The position numbers were made by a program, and so were the translations under genes. Positions 1-4,522 of a DNA stretch of 8,042 nt are shown here, in pieces. The notes below the pieces were generated by a model. That model was not told the origin of the DNA. It saw only the letters and a program-made list of their open reading frames with translations, and did not search any database. Positions within the stretch are counted from its first letter, which is position 1. Every line of letters begins with the position of its first letter. This DNA comes from Chloroflexia bacterium (GTDB lineage Bacteria > Chloroflexota > Chloroflexia > Thermomicrobiales > CFX8). The stretch spans positions 1 to 8,042 of the forward strand of contig JACCZH010000534.1 in assembly GCA_013696045.1 (NCBI GenBank), in the 5' to 3' direction.

Positions 1-651
1 TCTGGACAGCGCTGCACTGCTGCCAGCCGGGTCGTTGCGCACCGAAGCCTTGCGGATGACGTGGTGCATGAGCTGGCGAAACGAGCCAGCGCTATGAAGC
101 TTGGTAACGGCCTGGACGACGCGACGGATATCGGACCGGTCGTCAGCGCATCACAGCTTGAGCGCATGCATTCGTATGTCGCTGTGGCTGAGCAGGAGGG
201 CGCATCGGTGGCTGTCGGCGGTGGTATCGCCGATCGCGGTGATCTAGCGAAAGGCTTTTTCCACGAGCCGACCATCTTTGCTAACGTCAAAGCTGAAATG
301 CGGGTAGCCCAAGAGGAGATTTTCGGTCCGATGACGTCGGTTATCCCGGTCGACTCGCTTGAAGAAGCGCTGGATGTCGTGAACGGCGTCGAGTACGGTC
401 TGTCGGCCTCGATTTACACTCGCGACGTGAACCGAGCTTTCCGGGCCATGCAGGACATCTACACCGGTATCCTGTACATCAACGCTGGCACGATCGGGGC
501 AGAGATTCAGCTACCCTTTGGCGGGACGAAGGCGACGGGCAACGGCCATCGCGAAGCTGGTATTGCCGCGCTTGATGTCGTCACCGAGTGGCAGTCGATC
601 TATGTGGATTACAGTGGACGCCTGCAGAAGGCTCAAATAGACGAAATCTAG
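1..651 (+). CDS. Aldehyde dehydrogenase, C-terminal part (5' end outside window)
   Basis: This is an NAD(P)-dependent aldehyde dehydrogenase, which oxidises an aldehyde to the carboxylic acid in the cytoplasm. The reading frame is open from base 1. It begins with SGQRCTAASR, the ALDH active-site segment, whose Cys (fifth visible residue, codon 13-15) is the catalytic nucleophile. Further on are EEIFGP (visible residues 105-110), which carries the conserved NAD-ribose-contacting Glu and the following FGP, then NAGTIGAE and LPFGGTKATGNGHREAG near the C-terminus. 216 residues are visible, so roughly the first half, including most of the Rossmann domain and the general-base Glu, lies upstream. 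The C-terminal signature with NGHREAG recalls the 2-oxoglutarate-semialdehyde / YcbD-like branch rather than betaine aldehyde dehydrogenase. The true substrate cannot be told from this fragment. The TAG stop at 649-651 is followed at once by a hairpin shared with the convergent gene. Family assignment is firm; subfamily is inference. Confidence 0.95.
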   Translation, partial: SGQRCTAASRVVAHRSLADDVVHELAKRASAMKLGNGLDDATDIGPVVSASQLERMHSYVAVAEQEGASVAVGGGIADRGDLAKGFFHEPTIFANVKAEMRVAQEEIFGPMTSVIPVDSLEEALDVVNGVEYGLSASIYTRDVNRAFRAMQDIYTGILYINAGTIGAEIQLPFGGTKATGNGHREAGIAALDVVTEWQSIYVDYSGRLQKAQIDEI

Positions 652-666
652 GTACGACGCAAATGA

Positions 667-695
667 GAACCCCGGAGCGGGAGGCTCCGGGGTTC
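667..695. terminator. Bidirectional hairpin between convergent genes
   Basis: A perfect 12-bp GC-rich stem (GAACCCCGGAGC at 667-678 with its exact reverse complement at 684-695) encloses the 5-nt loop GGGAG. It starts 15 bp after the aldehyde dehydrogenase stop and ends 11 bp before the stop of the convergent CoA-binding gene, so it can serve both. Neither side has a good U-tract, so it is a strong stem but an imperfect intrinsic terminator. It could also act mainly as an mRNA 3'-end stabiliser. Confidence 0.75.
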
Positions 696-706
696 CACAT
701 GTATGC

Positions 707-1105
707 CTAGGTCCAGGTGCGCTTCTCGACCATGGCGCAGGCATGATGGATGACTTCCAGCCCCATAGCTTCGGCCTTCTCGATGAGCTCGGCAGATTCC
801 GCTCCAGGCTGCAACCAGAGGAACTGAACACCCGTTTCGACCGCTTGTTGCGCGACTTTTTGTCCCACCCGTGATGGGACGACAACGTTGACAACCTCGG
901 GTTTCTGCGGTAATTCAGCAAGCGTGGCGAAGGCTGGAGCGCCTTCGACCTGTGCTTCATTTGGATTGACCGGATAGACTGTGTAACCCGCGGCCAACAG
1001 ATCGCGATAGATACGATTTCCAAACTTCTTGCGGTCGTTCGACGCGCCCACAACCGCCCAAATCCGGCTATCCACGGCCTTCTGGATGCGTTCGTTCATG
1101 TCCAT
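707..1105 (-). CDS. CoA-binding domain protein (YccU-like)
   Basis: This is a single-domain Rossmann-fold protein of the CoA_binding_2 type, the fold also found at the N-terminus of succinyl-CoA synthetase alpha subunits. From the ATG at 1105 it is 132 aa, normal for the family. Visible signatures are WAVVGASNDRKKFG (residues 16-29, nucleotide-binding loop), GYTVYPVNP (40-48), VVNVVVPS (71-78), FLWLQPGAES (95-104) and a C-terminal HACAMVEKR with the conserved Cys (residue 123). The family binds CoA or acyl-CoA; the cellular role of these stand-alone proteins is poorly defined. The frame extends upstream to a TTG at 1120, but the ATG at 1105 has a GGAA five bases before it and is preferred; an ATG at 1099 is also possible. 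The start lies only about 30 bp from the TetR operator, so the repressor may also influence this gene. Confidence 0.9.
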   Translation of the reverse strand: MDMNERIQKAVDSRIWAVVGASNDRKKFGNRIYRDLLAAGYTVYPVNPNEAQVEGAPAFATLAELPQKPEVVNVVVPSRVGQKVAQQAVETGVQFLWLQPGAESAELIEKAEAMGLEVIHHACAMVEKRTWT

Positions 1106-1129
1106 TGGGTTTCCGTTCAATTGCTCCAG

Positions 1130-1158
1130 TGGTCACTATACCGTCTGGACGGTATAGT
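1130..1158 (+). promoter_or_regulatory. Candidate promoter of the tetR-SMR operon
   Basis: A -35-like TGGTCA (1130-1135, 4 of 6 matches to TTGACA) and a -10-like TATAGT (1153-1158, 5 of 6 matches to TATAAT) are separated by exactly 17 bp. The spacer and -10 box are covered by the palindromic operator, so a bound repressor would occlude RNA polymerase. The start codon is 45 bp past the -10 box. Assignment is by eye from a sigma-70 consensus. Confidence 0.5.
1135..1158. promoter_or_regulatory. TetR-family operator (24-bp palindrome)
   Basis: ACTATACCGTC at 1135-1145 and its exact reverse complement at 1148-1158 are separated by the dinucleotide TG, giving 11-bp arms with no mismatch. It lies in the divergent intergenic region between the CoA-binding gene and the tetR gene, 45 bp before the tetR start. 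Size, symmetry and position are typical of a TetR-family operator, so autoregulation and control of the downstream SMR gene are the natural inference. Each arm also contains a TATAGT hexamer in its outward direction, so promoters on both strands could be covered. Confidence 0.8.
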
Positions 1159-1203
1159 TAGACATGAAAGGCTGGTAAATGAGTCTCATGGCTGGAGAGT
1201 AGC

Positions 1204-1794
1204 ATGATGGCAGTCAGGTTGGGCCGGTCCGACACACGACAAATGATCCTGCAGGCCGCCGCTGATGTTGTGCGAACCAGGGGCGCCGGTTCACTCACCC
1301 TTGAGGCGGCAGCTGACACAGCCGGTATAAGCAAAGGTGGATTGCTTTACCACTTCCCGACCAAGGACGCTCTGATCGAAGGCATGGTCGCGGACGTGCT
1401 TGCCCGTTTTGAGGCAGATGTCGAGACGGCTGTTGAGTCCGAGCCGCCGGGGATGGGGCGCTGGCTGCGCGCCTTTGTAAAGATGACGTTCGCGGCCGAC
1501 CCTGAGCACGACGTGTCGGCGGGACTCATGGCCGCCGCAGCGGTTAACCCGGAGTTGTTGGCGCCGGTCGGTTCGTACTTTGCGCATTGGCAGGAGCGCG
1601 CAACTTCGGACGGAATCGATCCGACGGTTGCGACCATGGTGCGCCTGGCCGCCGACGGATTGTGGTTCGCGGATCTGTTTGACGCTGCGCCTCCGGACGA
1701 CCGGTTACGAGCGGATCTCCTCGAATCGTTGCTTCACATGATCGCCGGTTCTGTAAGTAATTCTGGTTTTGAAGAAAGTTCGAAGGTGGAGTAA
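1204..1794 (+). CDS. TetR/AcrR-family transcriptional repressor
   Basis: This 196-aa protein has the length and architecture of a TetR-family regulator. The N-terminal DNA-binding domain spans about residues 10-56, from TRQMILQAAADVV through LTLEAAADTAGISKGGLLYHFPTKDALI, which is the classical TetR helix-turn-helix with its GLLYHF recognition-helix end. The remaining helical domain (about 60-185) is the ligand-binding and dimerisation part and resembles the C-terminal domain common in regulators of efflux genes. The start is ATG 1204 or the adjacent ATG 1207; GGAGAG at 1194-1199 fits both, slightly better the second. The TAA stop overlaps the ATG of the SMR gene by one base (TAATG), implying translational coupling and one transcript. 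The likely role is repression of this operon through the palindrome at 1135-1158, relieved by a substrate of the transporter. The ligand is unknown. Confidence 0.95.
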   Translation: MMAVRLGRSDTRQMILQAAADVVRTRGAGSLTLEAAADTAGISKGGLLYHFPTKDALIEGMVADVLARFEADVETAVESEPPGMGRWLRAFVKMTFAADPEHDVSAGLMAAAAVNPELLAPVGSYFAHWQERATSDGIDPTVATMVRLAADGLWFADLFDAAPPDDRLRADLLESLLHMIAGSVSNSGFEESSKVE

Positions 1795-2117
1795 TGGCCT
1801 GGATATATGTCTTTGTTGCTGGACTGCTTGAAATCGTCTTTGCCTTGAGTCTCAAGAACAGCCAGGGATTGACGCGTCCGCTATGGGTGATTGCATTCCT
1901 GATCGCGGCGTCCGGGAGCCTGTTCCTGCTGTCACAAGCGTTGAAGACACTGCCAGTGGGCGCTGCTTACGCTGTCTGGACTGGGATTGGGGCTGCTGGA
2001 ACAGCGCTGGCCGGCATGATCTGGTTTGGAGAATCGCGAGAGATCCTGAAGATTGTGTCGCTGCTGACGATTCTGATTGGACTGACCGGGCTACAGCTCA
2101 CGAGCACCACGCACTAG
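1794..2117 (+). CDS. SMR transporter, SugE/Gdx-type (guanidinium or quaternary-ammonium exporter)
   Basis: This is a 107-aa four-helix inner-membrane protein of the small multidrug resistance family, which works as a proton-coupled antiporter and usually as a dual-topology homodimer. Helices lie at about residues 2-20, 29-48, 57-77 and 85-103. Residue E13 is the essential proton- and substrate-binding Glu (GLLEIVFA). LPVGAAYAVWTGIG (53-66) is the family core and matches the SugE/Gdx subtype better than EmrE/QacE. Judged from my memory of Gdx sequences, positions equivalent to S42, Y59 and W62 are kept, but the Trp usually three residues after E13 is Phe (F16). Guanidinium exporters are often under a guanidine riboswitch; none is visible, and a TetR repressor controls this one instead. 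Both points leave open whether the substrate is guanidinium or a hydrophobic cation. The start is fixed by the TAATG overlap and the upstream AGGTGGAG. Confidence 0.92.
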   Translation: MAWIYVFVAGLLEIVFALSLKNSQGLTRPLWVIAFLIAASGSLFLLSQALKTLPVGAAYAVWTGIGAAGTALAGMIWFGESREILKIVSLLTILIGLTGLQLTSTTH

Positions 2118-2131
2118 CCACGAACAGCGAT

Positions 2132-2164
2132 GCGCCAGGCTGATGTAGCCTGGCGCGTTCTTCT
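2132..2164 (+). terminator. Terminator of the tetR-SMR operon
   Basis: GCGCCAGGCT (2132-2141) pairs perfectly with AGCCTGGCGC (2147-2156) around the 5-nt loop GATGT. It is followed by GTTCTTCT, a modest pyrimidine-rich tail. It begins 15 bp after the SMR stop. On the other strand it lies just beyond the tRNA-Ser(GCU) 3' end and may stop tRNA transcription too, although no U-tract is seen in that direction. Confidence 0.8.
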
Positions 2165-2168
2165 GGAG

Positions 2169-2258
2169 CGGGAAGGGAGGGATTCGAACCCTCGAAGGAC
2201 CTTAACAGCCCTTAACCGCTTAGCAGGCGGCCCCATTCGGCCTCTCTGGCACCTTCCC
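2169..2258 (-). tRNA. tRNA-Ser (anticodon GCU)
   Basis: This is a 90-nt class II tRNA. The acceptor stem GGGAAGG (2258-2252) pairs with CCTTCCC, with discriminator G73 (complement of 2169), the usual base for serine. The D arm starts CCA and closes TGG. The anticodon loop CTGCTAA gives anticodon GCU, reading AGC/AGU codons, on the stem GCCGC/GCGGT. A long variable arm (AAGG...CCTT) and the T arm GAGGG-TTCGAAT-CCCTC complete the cloverleaf. The 3' CCA is not encoded (the next bases are CTC) and must be added by nucleotidyltransferase. It lies 26 bp after the tRNA-Ser(UGA) gene and is probably co-transcribed with it. Confidence 0.95.
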
Positions 2259-2284
2259 AAACGTGTCTATGTCCACACATCCGG

Positions 2285-2371
2285 CGGAGAGGGAGGGATT
2301 CGAACCCCCGGAGGCTGTGACACCTCAGCTGTTTTCAAGACAGCCGCCTTAAGCCGCTCGGCCACCTCTCC
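2285..2371 (-). tRNA. tRNA-Ser (anticodon UGA)
   Basis: This is an 87-nt class II tRNA. The acceptor stem GGAGAGG (2371-2365) pairs with CCTCTCC, with discriminator G73. The anticodon loop CTTGAAA gives anticodon UGA, reading UCN codons, on the stem GCTGT/ACAGC. The variable arm is long (GAGG...CCTC) and the T arm is GGGGG-TTCGAAT-CCCTC with one G-U pair. CCA is not encoded. It starts 56 bp after the end of serS, in the same direction, behind its own candidate promoter. Confidence 0.95.
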
Positions 2372-2392
2372 AAGTGGCGTGGACATCCGCTA

Positions 2393-2422
2393 ATGTTACG
2401 GTGTCACCGGGTCCACAGTCAA
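2393..2422 (-). promoter_or_regulatory. Candidate promoter of the two tRNA-Ser genes
   Basis: Reading the minus strand, TTGACT (2422-2417, 5 of 6 matches to the -35 consensus) is followed after 18 bp by TAACAT (2398-2393, 4 of 6 to the -10). A start near 2386 would leave a leader of about 15 nt before the first tRNA. The -35 box lies only 6 bp past the serS stop codon, so the tRNAs can be transcribed independently of the synthetase. Confidence 0.55.
2399..2409. repeat. Palindrome inside the tRNA promoter spacer
   Basis: CGGTG and CACCG flank a central T, making an 11-bp palindrome between the -35 and -10 boxes of the candidate tRNA promoter. It is nested within a wider inverted repeat, GTGGAC (2379-2384) and GTCCAC (2411-2416). 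It could be a protein-binding site or a weak serS 3' hairpin. No T-run follows, so it is not a convincing intrinsic terminator. Confidence 0.45.
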
Positions 2423-2427
2423 CGCCA

Positions 2428-3702
2428 TTATATGCCGCTGATGCGTTCCATACCTCCCATGTACGCACGCAACGGCTCCGGGACCTCGATGCTTCCGTCT
2501 GCGCGCTGATAGTTCTCAATCACGCTGATCATGGTTCTTGGTAGTGCCAGCCCTGACCCATTCAGTGTGTGAACGAATCTCGGCCGCTCGCCTTCGGCAG
2601 GACGGTAGCGAATATTAGCTCGGCGTGCCTGAAAATCGTGGAAATTCGCGCACGATGACACTTCCAGCCATTCTTCCGCCCCAGGGGCCCACGTCTCCAG
2701 ATCGATCTTGTTGGCTGACACAAAGGACAGGTCACCAGTACACATCTGGACCTTGCGATATGGAAGGTTGAGCACCTCCAGCACCTCGGCGGCGTCGTCA
2801 ATGAGCGTCGCGTGTTCAGTCGCTGAGGTCTCCGGGGTGCAGAATTTGACCATCTCGACTTTGTCGAATTGGTGGCCTCGCTTGATCCCACGCACGTCGC
2901 GCCCGCCACTGAGCTGCTCGCGCCGGAAACAAGCGGAGTACGCGACGTGGTTGACAGGCAACTGGCCTGCGTCCAGAATTTCGCCGCCGTACATGTTGGT
3001 CACCGGAACCTCGGCGGTTGGAATCAACCAAAGTCCAGATTCGTCATCCCGATACTGATTTTCGGCAAACTTGGGTAAGTTGCCCGTCCCGATGAGAGCC
3101 TCGTCGCGCACGAGATAGGGCGGGTAAACCTCGCTGTAGCCTTGTTTTTCGGTGTGCAGGTCGAGCATCCAGGAGATCAACGCGCGCTGGAGCTTTGCCC
3201 CCGCTCCACGCAACATATAAAAGCGTGAGCCGGACACCTTGATGCCGCGCTCGAAGTCGATGATGCCGAGCGCTTCGCCCAGTTCCCAATGGGGCTTCGG
3301 AGTGAAGTCAAACTCGCGCGGTGCGCCCCAAGTCTCCGTCACCACGTTCTCGGAGTCGTCCTTTCCAATGGGAACACCTGGCTCGGGCAGGTTCGGAACA
3401 AGCAGCAGGTTGTGTCTAAGCGCGCGGTCAACCTCAGTCACCTCCGCGTCGATGGTTGAGATACGGTCGCCCAGCTCGCGCATTCTGGCAATATGGCTAT
3501 CACGCTCGATACCCGCCTGTTTCTTGCCTGTCTCTTTTGAGCCAGCGTTGCGTTCTGCTTTGAGGGTCTCAGTTTCGCTCAGCAATATCCGGCGTCGACG
3601 ATCGAGCTCGATAATCTCATCGATCGGCGCGGTCTCATTCAGCTTCGCGATCTCTGACTTTACAAAGTCCGTTTTATCGCGTATCAGGTTCAGGTCTAAC
3701 AT
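2428..3702 (-). CDS. serS: Seryl-tRNA synthetase
   Basis: This class II aminoacyl-tRNA synthetase charges tRNA-Ser (and tRNA-Sec where present) with serine using ATP, in the cytoplasm. From the ATG at 3702 it is 424 aa, the usual bacterial length. MLDLNLIRDK is the canonical N-terminus, followed by the tRNA-binding coiled-coil arm (about residues 30-100). The catalytic domain shows PPYLVRDEALIGTGNLPKF (194-212), the serine-binding TAE (229-231), motif 2 FRREQLSGGRDVRGIKRGHQFDK (259-281, shown in two parts on the gene) and motif 3 GSGLALPRT (382-390) before IENYQ. The frame is open upstream to 3789, but that extension is translated terminator sequence; AAGGGA six bases before ATG 3702 decides the start. 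Upstream is a strong terminator hairpin with no clear promoter between it and the gene. Downstream are two tRNA-Ser genes, its own substrates. Confidence 0.97.
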   Translation of the reverse strand: MLDLNLIRDKTDFVKSEIAKLNETAPIDEIIELDRRRRILLSETETLKAERNAGSKETGKKQAGIERDSHIARMRELGDRISTIDAEVTEVDRALRHNLLLVPNLPEPGVPIGKDDSENVVTETWGAPREFDFTPKPHWELGEALGIIDFERGIKVSGSRFYMLRGAGAKLQRALISWMLDLHTEKQGYSEVYPPYLVRDEALIGTGNLPKFAENQYRDDESGLWLIPTAEVPVTNMYGGEILDAGQLPVNHVAYSACFRREQLSGGRDVRGIKRGHQFDKVEMVKFCTPETSATEHATLIDDAAEVLEVLNLPYRKVQMCTGDLSFVSANKIDLETWAPGAEEWLEVSSCANFHDFQARRANIRYRPAEGERPRFVHTLNGSGLALPRTMISVIENYQRADGSIEVPEPLRAYMGGMERISGI

Positions 3703-3735
3703 TGTGGTTCCCTTTCGTGCCCGTTCAGATTCGAC

Positions 3736-3768
3736 AAAAAAGAAAAAGCGCCCCGTGAAGGGGGGCGC
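3736..3768 (-). terminator. Intrinsic terminator upstream of serS (HNH gene terminator or serS attenuator)
   Basis: On the minus strand GCGCCCC (3768-3762) pairs with GGGGCGC (3754-3748) around a 7-nt loop. It is followed by TTTTT-C-TTTTTT (3747-3736), a textbook U-tract. It begins 37 nt after the HNH gene stop and its U-tract ends 33 nt before the serS start. It certainly looks able to end HNH transcription. Because I see no good promoter in the 33 nt that follow, it may also act as an attenuator for serS. Confidence 0.88.
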
Positions 3769-3804
3769 AAGCGGCGAGCGGCGCGACAACGCACCACCCG
3801 GCCG

Positions 3805-4395
3805 CTAATCACTCGAGAGACTGAGTGCGAGGTTGGAAGCGGTTTCAAGCCCCGGCAGAAACTTCATCCAGTTTTCAATGGCGGCTGAATGCAGGCGTCG
3901 CTCGATGGAGTAGTAGACGCCGGCTCGCGGCTCGTAGGGTGTGACCATGAGCTTCATGCGCGCTTCCTGCACCGTCTTGCCACCCTTGCGATGGTTGCAG
4001 TGGCGGCAGGCCGTCACCAGATTTTCCCAAGTGTGCGCTCCGCCTTTTGAACGAGGGATGACGTGGTCAAGCGTGAGATCACCATTGGCGCCGCCGCAAT
4101 ACTGGCAAGTGTAGCGGTCCCGGATAAAGACTTCACGCCGCGTCAATTTGACTCGCGGCCGCGGGCGGCGAATGAGTTGAAAAAGCCGGATAACCGATGG
4201 CGCCTCGTAGGAGAAACACTGAGAGTAAACCGGTGAACCGTACGCTTCGATGATCTCAGCTTTGTCGCAGAATACGAGGACCAGGGCACGTCGAAGGGTA
4301 CAGACATTTATCGGTTCGTAGTTCTGATTCAGCACTAGAACCGGGCTTTGGGTATGGCTTCGTTGGGAAGGCTCCGTTTGTGCCAACATGCTCAT
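3805..4395 (-). CDS. HNH endonuclease family protein
   Basis: This is a roughly 196-aa protein with a C-terminal HNH nuclease domain, expected to bind a zinc ion in a beta-beta-alpha fold and cut DNA with a catalytic metal. Visible residues, counted from ATG 4395, are CQYC (97-100), LTLDHVIPRSKGG with the catalytic D-H pair (110-111), ENLVTACRHCNHRKGG with N125 and the second Cys pair (130, 133). The N-terminal segment PVLVLNQNYEPINV (about 18-31) is characteristic of a widespread chromosomal HNH family found as single genes in many bacteria; its biological role is not established. It lies 128 bp downstream of uvrA in the same direction, which allows but does not prove a DNA-repair link. The start is uncertain: ATG 4395, ATG 4389 (with a GGTG six bases before) or TTG 4425. 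A strong terminator follows. Confidence 0.88.
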   Translation of the reverse strand: MSMLAQTEPSQRSHTQSPVLVLNQNYEPINVCTLRRALVLVFCDKAEIIEAYGSPVYSQCFSYEAPSVIRLFQLIRRPRPRVKLTRREVFIRDRYTCQYCGGANGDLTLDHVIPRSKGGAHTWENLVTACRHCNHRKGGKTVQEARMKLMVTPYEPRAGVYYSIERRLHSAAIENWMKFLPGLETASNLALSLSSD

Positions 4396-4484
4396 CACCA
4401 GTGTGAAGAATTGCTTAACAACCAACGATCGTAAAATGCCGTATGTGCGCCGCCGCGTGAATGATAGCAGCGTGTCGCGTTATT

Positions 4485-4498
4485 GGCCAAACATGGCC
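4485..4498 (-). other. Weak hairpin between uvrA and the HNH gene
   Basis: A 5-bp stem (GGCCA 4485-4489, TGGCC 4494-4498) with a 4-nt loop follows the uvrA stop by about 25 bp. No U-tract follows it on the minus strand, so it is unlikely to end transcription efficiently. Read-through from uvrA into the HNH gene seems possible. Confidence 0.3.
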
Positions 4499-4522
4499 CG
4501 GGGGCGGCAAACGGCCGGTGGG

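Noticed and set aside
511..1053. A 180-codon minus-strand reading frame overlapping the CoA-binding gene and the aldehyde dehydrogenase end
   Set aside because: It spans two genes with strong family signatures in other frames, and also the shared terminator hairpin. The composition is shadow-like.
1179..1189. ATGAG-T-CTCAT palindrome just upstream of the tetR start
   Set aside because: It is short, lies in the untranslated leader, and has no repeat elsewhere in the window. The 24-bp palindrome is the much better operator.
2130..2393. An 87-codon plus-strand reading frame across the two tRNA-Ser genes
   Set aside because: It is the antisense translation of the tRNAs. Peptides such as GGEGGIRTPGGCDTSAVFK are a known spurious product of reading tRNA-Ser backwards.
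3703..3789. A 29-residue N-terminal extension of SerRS
   Set aside because: The extension translates the terminator hairpin and U-tract. The canonical SerRS start MLDLNLIR with a good ribosome-binding site is at 3702.
3239..3808. A 189-codon plus-strand reading frame opposite serS
   Set aside because: It lies antisense to a clear serS with all class II motifs, is Ser/Arg-rich, and has no recognisable domain.
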